Below are positions 34,221 through 44,078 of a stretch of DNA of 51,860 nucleotides, piece by piece. Position 1 is the stretch's first letter. Each line of letters begins with the position of its first letter. The stretch spans positions 1 through 51,860 of the forward strand of contig JANQNJ010000012.1 of assembly GCA_028279645.1 (NCBI GenBank). Direction: 5' to 3'. The notes below the pieces were generated by a model, which did not search any database, was not told the DNA's origin, and was given only the letters and a program-made list of their open reading frames with translations. Source of the stretch: Thermoplasmatota archaeon. GTDB taxonomy: Archaea; Thermoplasmatota; JAKEGO01; JANQNJ01. The translations under genes were made by a program, and so were the position numbers.

Positions 34221-35141
34221 TCAGCGTCCCGGATAGTACCTGTCGCATCGCTGACAGTACATGTCCCTGCTTCCCCTCACCTGGTCCATGGGGAAGTAGC
34301 ACTCGGGACATTCGGCGGCCTGTCCCGCCGGTCTGTACGGCTGGGGTCTGTCGCCTTGAGGGCCTCCCATATGGCCTCCGGCGCCCGGGCTTTGGCCGCC
34401 GTGGCCGGGCACCTGTTGACCACCGCGCCCTGGAGTTACACCTCCGCGGACAGGCTCTGGTCCTTGGGCTCGCTGCCCGTCCATCGGGTAGCCTTCTGGG
34501 CCTGGCCCATCATCTTGATATCGGTCCCGGCCTGGGCCATGGTCATGATCGTGATGAGGACCATGTTCGGGGGGACCTCGTTCGAACCCGCCCTGATCGT
34601 AACCTCCGCCCTGTTCCTGCCACTCCTGCGGACCGCGATCGAACCGGCCGCCGCCGGACCCATGCCCCTGAGGATCATGGCCGTGATGCCCTGCAGGGAC
34701 ATGATGATCCTCCTCTTCGTCATCGTACCCGTCGTCAGCGTACTGTCGGTACTCCTGACGGTCCTGCGGTCCCCGTCCATGGGCGTGCCTGGGCGGTTGA
34801 CCGTATCCTCCCTGCTGGTATCCGCCGTGCTGGGGTCCTCCTCTGCCGTATTCCGGATAGTGCTGGGGCCCGCGTCCGTGGCGGTGATCCTGACGGTAAC
34901 CGCGGTCATCGTATCCGCCGTCGTACCGCTGCTCCTTCTTGACCGCTGAATAGTTGAGCAGAAGGAAGACCAGGGCGACCACCATGCCGATGGATGCCCC
35001 GATGAAGGTCCACATCGCCGCGATATGAAGCCAGTTCATCGACAGGACTATGCCCACGATGTAGGCGATGAAACCGAGTATCATGAATATCAGACCTATC
35101 AGTCCGGTAGGTCTCCTAAAATCTAATCTGGCGCTTCCCAT
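34221..35141 (-). CDS. Two-TM protein with long Gly/Gln/His/Asp/Arg-rich region and C-terminal zinc ribbon
   Basis: Low-complexity region followed by AECPECYFPMDQVRGSRDMYCQRCDRYYPGR. Confidence 0.65.
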   Translation of the reverse strand: MGSARLDFRRPTGLIGLIFMILGFIAYIVGIVLSMNWLHIAAMWTFIGASIGMVVALVFLLLNYSAVKKEQRYDGGYDDRGYRQDHRHGRGPQHYPEYGRGGPQHGGYQQGGYGQPPRHAHGRGPQDRQEYRQYADDGYDDEEEDHHVPAGHHGHDPQGHGSGGGRFDRGPQEWQEQGGGYDQGGFERGPPEHGPHHDHDHGPGRDRYQDDGPGPEGYPMDGQRAQGPEPVRGGVTPGRGGQQVPGHGGQSPGAGGHMGGPQGDRPQPYRPAGQAAECPECYFPMDQVRGSRDMYCQRCDRYYPGR

Positions 35142-35193
35142 ATACCGGGTAACGCCGTTTACAGTAAAAAAGATTTACTGAAGGGCGCCCGAT

Positions 35194-35394
35194 CTAGGCG
35201 CCCTTCTCCAGCTCCGCGATCGCCTCGTCGACCCCCTTGGTCTCCTTGACGAGCCATTCGCGGTACTGCTTCATCTTCTCTACTTTCTCCTCCCGGGAGA
35301 GGAAGTGGCGGCCGCAGCCGCAGTGGCCCTTCCCCTTTCCGGGATGGTGTCCATGGCCCATACCGGGCGCTCCGTGACATCCTCTGTGATGCAT
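35194..35394 (-). CDS. Small His/Cys-rich protein (DUF5320-like)
   Basis: MHHRGCHGAPGMGHGHHPGKGKGHCGCGRHFLSREEKVEKMKQY. Confidence 0.5.
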   Translation of the reverse strand: MHHRGCHGAPGMGHGHHPGKGKGHCGCGRHFLSREEKVEKMKQYREWLVKETKGVDEAIAELEKGA

Positions 35395-35442
35395 CTTCTT
35401 TCCTCCTGGGGCCCCGGGAGGTCACATCTGTCGAAAGCAACC

Positions 35443-35556
35443 TATCGGATTCCCGATATCGGTTATGCGACAACGTCTACTTAAGCATATCGGTTATCCG
35501 ATAGAACTCACATCCTCCAACAGACCACCCAACCCTTTAATATCGGCTATACGATA
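35443..35556. promoter_or_regulatory. Cluster of TATCGG-N4-CCGATA operators between divergent genes
   Basis: 35443-35458 TATCGGATTCCCGATA; 35457-35472 degenerate; 35488-35503 TATCGGTTATCCGATA; 35541-35556 TATCGGCTATACGATA. Confidence 0.7.
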
Positions 35557-35566
35557 AGTACGATCG

Positions 35567-35965
35567 ATGATCCCGGACGAACGTCCGCACATGGGAAGGC
35601 GTTTCGGAAAGCACCGTCATCCCCATAATCATCCGCACTCCGGCCACGGTCATCCGGCGCACTGCCATATGAAGGGCTTCCTGTCCTTCCTAATCCTCTG
35701 GATGATCAAGAAGCAGAGCATGAACGGGGCCGATATCGCCACGGAGATGGAGAAGCGCAAGGGCCGAAGGCCGAGCCCCGGCACACTCTATCCAGTGCTG
35801 AAACACCTACGGGATGCCGGTCTTGTGGAGATGGACGAGAACAAGGTCTATACCATCACAGCAGAGGGGGAGAGGGAGCTTGAGACGTCCATAGAGTCGT
35901 TCTTCAACACCTTCTGGGACATCGACGAGATGCGGGCGCACTGCGGATGCAAGGGGCATAAGTAA
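35567..35965 (+). CDS. PadR-family transcriptional regulator
   Basis: GADIATEMEKRKGRRPSPGTLYPVLKHLRDAGLVEMDENKVYTITAEGERELE. Confidence 0.85.
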   Translation: MIPDERPHMGRRFGKHRHPHNHPHSGHGHPAHCHMKGFLSFLILWMIKKQSMNGADIATEMEKRKGRRPSPGTLYPVLKHLRDAGLVEMDENKVYTITAEGERELETSIESFFNTFWDIDEMRAHCGCKGHK

Positions 35966-36018
35966 TTGAAATAATAGGGCCGGTCAGTTCCGGTAATGAA
36001 AGACATGGGAGATCGTAC

Positions 36019-36384
36019 ATGAGGTACACCGATATCTATCTAGAGGCGGACATCGAGCATACCAAGCAGGTGGTACAGGGTGTGTTCCAACAGAACAAGT
36101 TCAAGATCCAGTGGACGAGCCCGTATTCTGGAACTGCCTCCAGGGGCAGTAAGGGATGGAACGTTGTCGGCGGAGCTCTTGCTCAATACTACGAGGTCGG
36201 ATTCCAGATCTACGAAGCGCCGGAAAGCCCTATCACGGTCAGGTTGACGAAGATGAACATCGGAGGGTTCGGCGGCCTCACCGGAACTGTGATGGTTGAC
36301 AAGAAGTTCGAGGATATCGTGAAGGCCTTCGCCGACCACTTCATACAGATCGGCCTTTACAGAGGATATCACAACGGAAAGTGA
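36019..36384 (+). CDS. Conserved hypothetical protein
   Basis: Good ORF, no recognised family. Confidence 0.5.
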   Translation: MRYTDIYLEADIEHTKQVVQGVFQQNKFKIQWTSPYSGTASRGSKGWNVVGGALAQYYEVGFQIYEAPESPITVRLTKMNIGGFGGLTGTVMVDKKFEDIVKAFADHFIQIGLYRGYHNGK

Positions 36385-36399
36385 CCGAGGGTCGATGAT

Positions 36400-36897
36400 A
36401 TGCAGTGCGGAGTTTGCGGGAACGAAACAAGTTTCATAGAGGAACATTCCAGATGGTACTGCTACACCTGCGAATATTATCTGGAGGAGGAGCAGGCTCC
36501 CCGTGGCGAGCTCATCGAGAAGCGGTACCCGATCTCGAAACCTGCCCCCAACAGCAGCCATTTCCTCTTCATGTCATGTCAGGAGATGATCGTTGTCCGC
36601 ATCGACACCAGCCCCCATGGATACTTGACCGAATCACAGAAGGCCCTTGATCAGTGCGAGACCATCGAGGAGCTCAAGTACGAGTTCTCCAACGGATGGA
36701 TCATCCCGCATTCGGTCATCGACCACATCGATATCAAGGACAGGACCATCCTGGGTCCGAAGGTCACCGTCGGTTATCTGAACGCCCAGGATAAGGTGGT
36801 GACCCTCAAGTTCGGCATCGACCGGGAGAGCCTGGCCGAGCTGATGCCGACGTTCCAAGCGCTCTATGGAGAGAGGCTGAACACATCATGGAGCTGA
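36400..36897 (+). CDS. N-terminal zinc-ribbon module protein
   Basis: MQCGVCGNETSFIEEHSRWYCYTCEYYLEE. Confidence 0.6.
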   Translation: MQCGVCGNETSFIEEHSRWYCYTCEYYLEEEQAPRGELIEKRYPISKPAPNSSHFLFMSCQEMIVVRIDTSPHGYLTESQKALDQCETIEELKYEFSNGWIIPHSVIDHIDIKDRTILGPKVTVGYLNAQDKVVTLKFGIDRESLAELMPTFQALYGERLNTSWS

Positions 36898-36927
36898 GAA
36901 CTCCATGACGTACAGGCCCTTGGAGGG

Positions 36928-37443
36928 ATGATCGTTCCGTTGACCCCCTTCCATCTTGGACCTGGTCTGTTCATCGGCGTGGCGCTCCGGAAGCGCGTTG
37001 ACATCGTTGCCGTGCTGCTGTCGAGCGTTATCATCGACATCAGAACTGCAGTATGCTATTTCACCGGGTGCGAACCACTGCACGGTCCGCTTCATACCCT
37101 CATCGGCGCGACCGTGTTCGCTCTCATCCTAACAATAGTTCTGCTCAAGCTAGGGCGATTCATTGAGCACATCACTGCCATTTTCCATATCGAAAGACAA
37201 GGCTCCTGGACCGCTGTGGTCTCCGGTTCCCTTATCGGAGCGTGGGTCCATATCCTATTGGACAGCTTCCTCTACTCGGATATCAGACCTTTCTATCCGT
37301 CCTCATGGAACCCTCTTCTTGATATGGTCGGGCGTGAGATCGTCTACATTGCGAGCATATTCCTGCTATTGGCGGGAGCAGTCCTTTATCTGATCACGTT
37401 AATACCGTACCTGCAGAACAAGGGAGAACCCTCGGAGAAGTGA
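36928..37443 (+). CDS. Membrane protein, YdjM/DUF457-like metal-dependent hydrolase type
   Basis: TPFHLGPGLFIGVAL...GCEPLHGPLHTLIGAT...HILLDSFLYSDIRPFYP. Confidence 0.55.
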   Translation: MIVPLTPFHLGPGLFIGVALRKRVDIVAVLLSSVIIDIRTAVCYFTGCEPLHGPLHTLIGATVFALILTIVLLKLGRFIEHITAIFHIERQGSWTAVVSGSLIGAWVHILLDSFLYSDIRPFYPSSWNPLLDMVGREIVYIASIFLLLAGAVLYLITLIPYLQNKGEPSEK

Positions 37444-37594
37444 TCTTATCGACCTGACCTGCTTCGATTGCGCCCACATCGACGGGACGAAGTGCGGCCA
37501 CCCCGACAGCCCCAACGTCGGCAAGGAGCTGACCATCTTCATGCACTGCGAGCATTTCAAGCCCGGACCGCAGGTCCAGTGGGTCCGGGATTGA
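37442..37594 (+). CDS. Short Cys-rich ORF without canonical start codon
   Basis: LIDLTCFDCAHIDGTKCGHPDSPNVGKELTIFMHCEHFKPGPQVQWVRD; frame open from 37403 with no ATG/GTG/TTG. Confidence 0.35.
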   Translation, partial: DLIDLTCFDCAHIDGTKCGHPDSPNVGKELTIFMHCEHFKPGPQVQWVRD

Positions 37595-37652
37595 TCGGGC
37601 AACTGCCCATGGAAACTGTCATACGCAACTGTCCCAGCCTGAGCTCTGGTTC

Positions 37653-37695
37653 TGTTTCCGAGGAGAACCTATACCCTGTTTGATCCTCGGAAACA
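37653..37695. promoter_or_regulatory. 12-bp perfect inverted repeat upstream of msrB
   Basis: TGTTTCCGAGGA (37653-37664) and TCCTCGGAAACA (37684-37695). Confidence 0.6.
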
Positions 37696-37743
37696 CCGTG
37701 TCGGGATTCCATATATATACTATTATCAACAGATTGGTCGATA

Positions 37744-38166
37744 ATGGAAGGAACTGCGGGATCGAGGGAGACCTCGACCGATATCGAGAAGGAGATGCGG
37801 GACCGGCTCACCCGGCTGCAGTACCACGTGATGAGGGAGTCCGGGACGGAGAGGCCGTTCAGCGGCGAGTATCTGCATACTGATGAGAAGGGGACCTATC
37901 GATGCGCCGCATGCGGCCACGAGCTGTTCTCGTCCGAGGCGAAGTTCGACTCGCACTGCGGGTGGCCCGCTTTCGACGCTCCAATGACCGATGAAAGCGT
38001 CACCGAGATGGAGGACCGGTCCCACGGCATGGTCCGGGTCGAGGTCAGGTGCCCCAACTGCGATAGCCATCTGGGCCATGTCTTCAACGACGGACCGACA
38101 TCCACCGGGATACGGTACTGCATCAACTCGTGCGCCCTGGACCTCCAGCGGGAGGAGAGCAAATGA
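37744..38166 (+). CDS. msrB: Peptide-methionine (R)-S-oxide reductase MsrB
   Basis: [56 protein letters not shown]. Confidence 0.9.
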   Translation: MEGTAGSRETSTDIEKEMRDRLTRLQYHVMRESGTERPFSGEYLHTDEKGTYRCAACGHELFSSEAKFDSHCGWPAFDAPMTDESVTEMEDRSHGMVRVEVRCPNCDSHLGHVFNDGPTSTGIRYCINSCALDLQREESK

Positions 38167-38645
38167 GCGAGACCGCCACAATTGCGGCCGGCTGCTTCTG
38201 GGGCGTAGAGGAGGCCTTCCGTACCACGCACGGGGTCATCAGCACCGTTGTCGGATATACGGGAGGAAGGACGAAGGATCCGACCTACTCCCAGGTGTGC
38301 ACCGGCAGGACCGGCCATGCGGAGGCGGTTCGCATCGAGTTCGATCCGGAGATCGTCGAGTACGAGCAGCTTCTAGAGATCTTCTGGAGGATCCACGACC
38401 CCACCCAGATCAACAGGCAGGGGCCCGACGTAGGGACCCAGTACCGATCCGCGATATTCTATCACGACGATCAGCAGAAGAGGGAGGCGGCAAGGTCCAA
38501 GGCCGCGCTCCAGGAGAGCGGCAGGTTCAGGGTTCCGGTCGCAACCGAGATCGTTCCCGCACCCGAGTTCTACGAGGCGGAGGAATATCATCAGAAGTAC
38601 ATCCAGAGGACAGGAATGGCGTCCTGCCACAACGTGAGGATGTGA
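38163..38645 (+). CDS. msrA: Peptide-methionine (S)-S-oxide reductase MsrA
   Basis: [28 protein letters not shown]. Confidence 0.9.
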   Translation: MSETATIAAGCFWGVEEAFRTTHGVISTVVGYTGGRTKDPTYSQVCTGRTGHAEAVRIEFDPEIVEYEQLLEIFWRIHDPTQINRQGPDVGTQYRSAIFYHDDQQKREAARSKAALQESGRFRVPVATEIVPAPEFYEAEEYHQKYIQRTGMASCHNVRM

Positions 38646-38840
38646 ACCGGAGCTAAGCTATGTGGTGTGTCCGTGGCTCTTCGAGAACACTCAAACAGGG
38701 TATAACGTCCTCTAATGGGCGGTTAGGCCTGTATCATCCCTTATCATGCTATTGCACAGGTATTTATAAGAGTACTTTGTTGCACACATCGCCCAAGATG
38801 GATGGCCAAGGCCATCCGGGCCAATAATAGGAGAAATAAA

Positions 38841-38984
38841 ATGTATCAAGAGAGAGAAATGCACAAGGCGGTTTGCGCCGACTGTGGTCAGGACTGCGAA
38901 GTACCGTTCAAGCCCGACCCCAACAGGCCAGTTTACTGCCGGGATTGTTTCCAGAAGCACAGACCCCCGAGACGCAGGTACTGA
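38841..38984 (+). CDS. Small zinc-ribbon protein, CxxC-x17-CxxC type
   Basis: KAVCADCGQDCEVPFKPDPNRPVYCRDCFQKH. Confidence 0.65.
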   Translation: MYQEREMHKAVCADCGQDCEVPFKPDPNRPVYCRDCFQKHRPPRRRY

Positions 38985-39048
38985 GAAACCGTCCTGAGCC
39001 TCGAATGTCCGGCACGGCCGGACACCGAATCTAAATAACCGCCTGATG

Positions 39049-39102
39049 CCTGGATCGCCCTCTCCCCTTCGGGATCGGGGGTCCAGGTGCTTTTCAATTT
39101 TT
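39049..39102 (+). terminator. Strong hairpin followed by T-rich tract
   Basis: CCTGGA...CCCC-ttc-GGG...TCCAGG then cttttcaattttta. Confidence 0.5.
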
Positions 39103-39287
39103 ATCAACTTCAACAGGAGGTAGCGGCCGCTCTATCCATCCTCTTGTGGCGTGCAGCTTATCGGTGGGGGCCATATTGCAGATCCAGGGCTCGGAATGTG
39201 AGGCCCTGCCCGTGATGGCGAAAAAGCGAAAGTTATTAATGTTCTCAAACCAATATATTAATGCGATCACGATACAGAGGTCTGTCG

Positions 39288-39389
39288 ATGTACCTGTATC
39301 ACCTCAAGTGCGAAGGATGTGGGCGTCCGTTCACTGCAATGTCCGGATATCAGAGGTATTGCGATACCTGCGACCAGATAAGCTGGTGA
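39288..39389 (+). CDS. Small zinc-finger-like protein (33 aa)
   Basis: MYLYHLKCEGCGRPFTAMSGYQRYCDTCDQISW. Confidence 0.5.
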   Translation: MYLYHLKCEGCGRPFTAMSGYQRYCDTCDQISW

Positions 39390-39487
39390 TCGGCATCCAC
39401 GGTCAAGCCCCTAGCCAACAACAACTAGGTTAGGCCATATTTTCAAATATCGTCACCACACAGGTCAGACCATCGGGAAACAGGCTT

Positions 39488-39784
39488 GTGCTTCATATGA
39501 GCTCTGATAGGATCATAACACTGCATCCGGAAGGCAAGGCTGGAGTGAACATCGAGGTCGATAAGTACGATGCTGTGAAGGTAGCGATCATCACGTCGCT
39601 GACGACCCGAGGACCGATGACCTTCAGCGATCTCGGAACGAAGGTGGCAGACCACGTTGGAGAAAGCTTCGATGGATCGATCAGCTGGTACTACACCACC
39701 GTCAAGCTTGATCTTGAGGCAAGGGGTATGATCAGGAGGATACCGGGGTCCAGGCCGCAGATGATCGAACTCGTCCAGCATTAG
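39488..39784 (+). CDS. Winged-helix-like protein (DUF6958-like)
   Basis: YDAVKVAIITSLTTRGPMTFSDLGTKVADHV...SWYYTTVKLDLEARGMIRR. Confidence 0.55.
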   Translation: MLHMSSDRIITLHPEGKAGVNIEVDKYDAVKVAIITSLTTRGPMTFSDLGTKVADHVGESFDGSISWYYTTVKLDLEARGMIRRIPGSRPQMIELVQH

Positions 39785-39819
39785 GTCATGGACCTCTGAA
39801 GATATCCAGACTGGATGGA

Positions 39820-40509
39820 TCAATCGGTGAGATCGACGTAGATCCGCTTGTTCCTCGCTCCCTTCGACTTGTATTCCGACAGGACCATCGTGCCGATCTC
39901 TGAAGTGTTGGCAACGTGGGTGCCTCCGTCAGCCTGCATGTCGAACCCCTCGATCTCCACGATGCGGAACTCCTCGAACTTGTCGTATAGATGTCCGGCC
40001 ACCCGCATGAGCTGAGGCCTGGACCTGAACTCCTCCTTGGAGATGTAATACGCCTTTACCGGCAGCCCGCGCTTTGCAGCTGCATTGGACGCCTCTATGA
40101 TCTCCTCCGCCAGCTCCCTTGTCATATTGTCGAAGGAGAGGTCCAGTCTTCCGCGTGCTGGATACAGCTGGTTCCCGGTGATATCGACGCTGTACTCCTT
40201 GTACGCGATCCCGTCGATGACATGGAGGGAGGTATGGGCCCTCATGATCTGGTGGCGTCGCTCCCAGTCGAGAGCGGCCTTCACCGAGGTCCCTGCAGGC
40301 GGTATGTCACCCTTGCAGATGAGCCGATCGCGCTTCCCTTCGACCTCGCATGATCCTCCATCCCATTCGAGCCTGCCGGTATCCGACGGCTGTCCTCCGC
40401 CTCCTGGATAGAATGCGGTCCTGTCCAGTAGGACCCTGTCCTCCTCGACCTCCTGCACCACTGCGTCGAACTCCTTGAGGTAATGATCGGCAAGGTAGAG
40501 CTTCTCCAT
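39820..40509 (-). CDS. alaX: Alanyl-tRNA editing protein AlaX
   Basis: TAFYPGGGGQPSDTG...MRAHTSLHVIDGIA...DMQADGGTHVANTSEIG. Confidence 0.85.
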   Translation of the reverse strand: MEKLYLADHYLKEFDAVVQEVEEDRVLLDRTAFYPGGGGQPSDTGRLEWDGGSCEVEGKRDRLICKGDIPPAGTSVKAALDWERRHQIMRAHTSLHVIDGIAYKEYSVDITGNQLYPARGRLDLSFDNMTRELAEEIIEASNAAAKRGLPVKAYYISKEEFRSRPQLMRVAGHLYDKFEEFRIVEIEGFDMQADGGTHVANTSEIGTMVLSEYKSKGARNKRIYVDLTD

Positions 40510-40783
40510 GATATCGGTCACCAACCGCCTGATACGGATATCAACGTTTCCATCATACCTCAATGGCTGTAAGATAAGGTCCTGCCGAGGGGAAACCATC
40601 AAAAATCGCAACTGTTCCCGGCTGTCCCTTAACATTTTTCCCCAGAACCTCTCGAAGGTCCATACGTCCAGCCCCACTAGCCTACTTTCAAGGGAAATTG
40701 TTAATAACGGCTACGTAATCCCCTGTTTCACGGGAGAGCACCTACCTCTCCGATCGGGTAATGACCACACAGGATCGAGGTGC

Positions 40784-41269
40784 ATGAGCGAGAACGTCAT
40801 CATCAGGAAGGGGCGCATAGCCGACTGGAAGGATGCCTTCGAGATATGGCTGCAGCTCGTAGACTATCACAGGGAGCTCGCCGACCGTCCAGGCTTCGAC
40901 CTGGCCGACGATGTGGAGGAGCAGTACCGGATGATGTTCAGCAAGCACATCAGGTCGAGGAAATCCGCCATCTATATTGCCGAACGGAACGGGGATGTCG
41001 TCGGCGTGGTCCAGGGCACCATCGAGAAGCGAATGCCGCTCCTGAAGGTAAAGGAACAGGCCATGGTGGAGGAGCTCGCGGTCCGTGAAGGGGAGCGCGG
41101 CAAGGGGATCGGCAAGATGCTCCTGGACAGGTTCCTCGAGTGGACCGAGGAGAAGGACCAGGAGTTCGCCATCCTGTACGTGATCCCGGAGAACGAGCCC
41201 GCTCTGAAGCTGTACGAGAGGACCGGTTTCCAGACCGGCATCCTTCTTCAGCGCAAGCACATGAAGTGA
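40784..41269 (+). CDS. GNAT N-acetyltransferase
   Basis: ELAVREGERGKGIGKMLLDRFLEW...YVIPENEPALKLYERTGF. Confidence 0.8.
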   Translation: MSENVIIRKGRIADWKDAFEIWLQLVDYHRELADRPGFDLADDVEEQYRMMFSKHIRSRKSAIYIAERNGDVVGVVQGTIEKRMPLLKVKEQAMVEELAVREGERGKGIGKMLLDRFLEWTEEKDQEFAILYVIPENEPALKLYERTGFQTGILLQRKHMK

Positions 41270-41355
41270 GGGATCTATCCCACTTCTTCCCGAACAGCTT
41301 TTTATCATGCTAATGGATATAGGGGACCGTATCAAAACGATCGAGGTGGAGGACG

Positions 41356-42036
41356 ATGAGACCAAGGGTGATAGTCCACAACATGACGAGCATCGACGGC
41401 AGGATAACGGGTTTCGATATCGACATGGAGACCTACTACGGCCTCGTCTCCACCTGGTCCGAGGACGCGACCCTTGCCGGGAGCGACACGATCCTCAGCA
41501 CCATGGAGGAGATCCCGCCGGAGACCCCGGCAGATATGGAACCGGTTGAGACCGGGCCTGACGACGCCAGGTCCATCATGGCCATCATAGACAGCGGAGG
41601 CCGCGTCCGGATATGGCACATACTCAAGCAGTTCGGCGCATGGAAGGGCTATGTCGCACTGGTGTCGGAGACCACGCCCGTGGATTATCTCGATTACCTC
41701 GCGGAAAGGCATATCGACCACATCGTGTGCGGACCCGACAAGGTCGATGTGTCCATGGCACTCGAGATGCTCAACGAGAGATACGGCGTCGAGACGGTAC
41801 GGGCCGATTCTGGCGGGACCCTGAACGGGATCCTTATCGAACGAGGTCTCGTGGATGAGGTCTCCGTCCTCGTCAGCCCCCACGCGGTCGGAGGCGAGGC
41901 ATCGAAGACGATGTTCGATACCGACGAGGCCTTCGTCGAGGGAGCGGGTATGAGGCTGGAGCTATTCCATTTCGAGAAGCTCAAGAACGGTATCGTCTGG
42001 CTCAGATACAACGTGAAAGGAACTGATGGAACATGA
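41356..42036 (+). CDS. RibD C-terminal / dihydrofolate reductase-like protein
   Basis: MRPRVIVHNMTSIDGRITGFDIDMETYYGL...VRADSGGTLNGILIERGLVDEVSVLVSP. Confidence 0.75.
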   Translation: MRPRVIVHNMTSIDGRITGFDIDMETYYGLVSTWSEDATLAGSDTILSTMEEIPPETPADMEPVETGPDDARSIMAIIDSGGRVRIWHILKQFGAWKGYVALVSETTPVDYLDYLAERHIDHIVCGPDKVDVSMALEMLNERYGVETVRADSGGTLNGILIERGLVDEVSVLVSPHAVGGEASKTMFDTDEAFVEGAGMRLELFHFEKLKNGIVWLRYNVKGTDGT

Positions 42037-42245
42037 TCGATCCAAGGTACTTCTCCATCAAGATCGAGCTGATCGTTCTCGCCGTCGTCGTCGCCGTGTT
42101 CGCAGCGGCAATGATGCATTTCGGACCATCGGTCCTCATGCTGGCCGCTCTGATCCTTCTTCTTCTGATACTCGGCCACCGGATCACCTGGAAGCTGATC
42201 GGCAGCTGGCGTAACACACACGGCGGAGGGAGGGACGAGGACTGA
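42033..42245 (+). CDS. Small membrane protein
   Basis: TM segments; 4-nt overlap with upstream gene. Confidence 0.5.
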   Translation: MIDPRYFSIKIELIVLAVVVAVFAAAMMHFGPSVLMLAALILLLLILGHRITWKLIGSWRNTHGGGRDED

Positions 42246-42760
42246 TGCTGACGATCGGGACCGCTGTGATCGAGGACCTCGACGAGGTGCTCGCCCTCGT
42301 CCGCGAGGCCATAGCCGATATGAACGAGAGAGGGATCCATCAGTGGAACGAGCAGTATCCTCAGGACTATCTTATCAAGTGGGACATCGAGAAGGATATG
42401 CTGCATGTTGCCCGGGATGGAGATGTCATCGTCGGATCGATATCCCTGACCTACGAGGGCGACGTCGAGTACCGTGATGTCGAGTGGACCGACATCGACG
42501 GGAAGTACCTCGTCGTTCACCGGCTTGTCGTACATCCCGAACATCAACGGTTAGGGGTTGCCTCAACATTGATGGAGCACGCCGAGAAGATGGCCCGCGA
42601 CACTGGCTGCACCTCCATGCGGCTCGATACGTTCAGCGAGAACCCGCGCAGCCTCGCATTCTTCACGAAGCAGGGCTACGAACGGAAACCCGGCCATATC
42701 CATTTCCCGGAGAACGTCGAACCGTACTTCTGCTTCGAGAAGGTCTTCCAGACAGATTGA
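42245..42760 (+). CDS. GNAT N-acetyltransferase
   Basis: HRLVVHPEHQRLGVASTLMEHAEKMA...TFSENPRSLAFFTKQGYE. Confidence 0.8.
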   Translation: MLTIGTAVIEDLDEVLALVREAIADMNERGIHQWNEQYPQDYLIKWDIEKDMLHVARDGDVIVGSISLTYEGDVEYRDVEWTDIDGKYLVVHRLVVHPEHQRLGVASTLMEHAEKMARDTGCTSMRLDTFSENPRSLAFFTKQGYERKPGHIHFPENVEPYFCFEKVFQTD

Positions 42761-42857
42761 GAATTCGAGCATTTGGTCAGTATTATTCTCTCTATTTGGT
42801 GTGATTATTGCACAAATCGTAAATACAGTCGACCGAAATTCACAACCTGCATAGGAG

Positions 42858-43454
42858 GTGATCGAATTGAACTGTCCGAGCTGCAGCGGTGAGGCCAGTT
42901 ATATCGAGGAACATTCGAGATGGTACTGCTATAGTTGTGAGGAATATCTAGAGGAGGGGTTGCCGGGACCAGAGACCGCACCGGCGCCGACCGGGGTCAT
43001 GGTCATCGAATCGAGGAAGATCGCCTACAGCGTCGGGTTGATCGTCGTGGGCTTTCTGGCTCTCCTAACACTAACGATGGAACCGTATCTGCTCATGATC
43101 ACATTGCTCACCCGTTTCATCATGTTCATCGCCTGCCTGATATCGGCCATCCTGTTCCTTCTGCCGGTCCGGCTCATCGTCGACCCGGCCGGGATCTCGG
43201 TGAACAGTTCCAGGCCGACGGTCGGTCAGGGCAGCCAATACACCCTGCCATGGAACACCATCCACATGATAACATCCAAGAGCGGGCTGTATCGCACCAT
43301 TACACTGACATCGACCCTGGGCGACCAGGTGATCAGCGAGAAGGACTTCAAGACCGGGGAGCTCAAGAAGATCCTGAAGTTCGTCAGGGAGGAGTACATA
43401 CCATATTACCGCCACATCCAGTTCCACGACACCCTGGGTTGGTCGTACAAGTAG
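42858..43454 (+). CDS. Zinc-ribbon module plus TM and PH-like domain
   Basis: LNCPSCSGEASYIEEHSRWYCYSCEEYLEE; tandem paralog of next gene. Confidence 0.65.
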   Translation: MIELNCPSCSGEASYIEEHSRWYCYSCEEYLEEGLPGPETAPAPTGVMVIESRKIAYSVGLIVVGFLALLTLTMEPYLLMITLLTRFIMFIACLISAILFLLPVRLIVDPAGISVNSSRPTVGQGSQYTLPWNTIHMITSKSGLYRTITLTSTLGDQVISEKDFKTGELKKILKFVREEYIPYYRHIQFHDTLGWSYK

Positions 43455-44045
43455 GTGATCGAATTGAACTGTCCGAGCTGTAGCGGAGGTACCCATTACA
43501 TAGAGGAGCATTCGAGATGGTATTGTTACGCCTGCGAGGAATACCTGCCTGAAGGGCTGCCGGGACCGGAAGAGGTCCAGGCGCCTTCGGCTGTCTTCGT
43601 TATCAATTCAAGGAAGGTGAAGCAAGGCCTCGGAATGATATTCTTGGGGTTGTTCATATTCCTGACAACGATCACGGACACATTCATCATCCTGGAGTTC
43701 TTCATCATCGAGATGGTCCTTGTGCTCATTGCCATCATCATGGGGATCATTCAGTTCCTGCCCATGGACGTTACCGTCGATGCAGAAGGGATCTCGGTGG
43801 ACAACTTCCGTCTCTCGACGAGGTCAGGTAGATGGTCTTTTCCCTGGAACACCATCACCATGATCGAGACCAAAGGCGGTACGCAAAAGACCATGACCAT
43901 CACTACGACGACCGAGAGTTACCTGATCAAGGAGAACGATCTGAACCCCGAGGACATCAAACGTCTGGCCCATTTCATACGCTGGAACTATCTGGGATAC
44001 TACAAGCACATCCAATTCCACGATAGGGCCGGATTAGGCAACTAG
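43455..44045 (+). CDS. Zinc-ribbon module plus TM and PH-like domain, tandem paralog
   Basis: LNCPSCSGGTHYIEEHSRWYCYACEEYLPE. Confidence 0.65.
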   Translation: MIELNCPSCSGGTHYIEEHSRWYCYACEEYLPEGLPGPEEVQAPSAVFVINSRKVKQGLGMIFLGLFIFLTTITDTFIILEFFIIEMVLVLIAIIMGIIQFLPMDVTVDAEGISVDNFRLSTRSGRWSFPWNTITMIETKGGTQKTMTITTTTESYLIKENDLNPEDIKRLAHFIRWNYLGYYKHIQFHDRAGLGN

Positions 44046-44078
44046 GCGAGGCCGCGATCCTCGATACTGCCGCTCCTA

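Noticed and set aside
34212-34949. Plus-strand 245-aa ORF
   Set aside because: Antisense to the low-complexity protein 34221-35141; shadow ORF from GC-rich codon bias.
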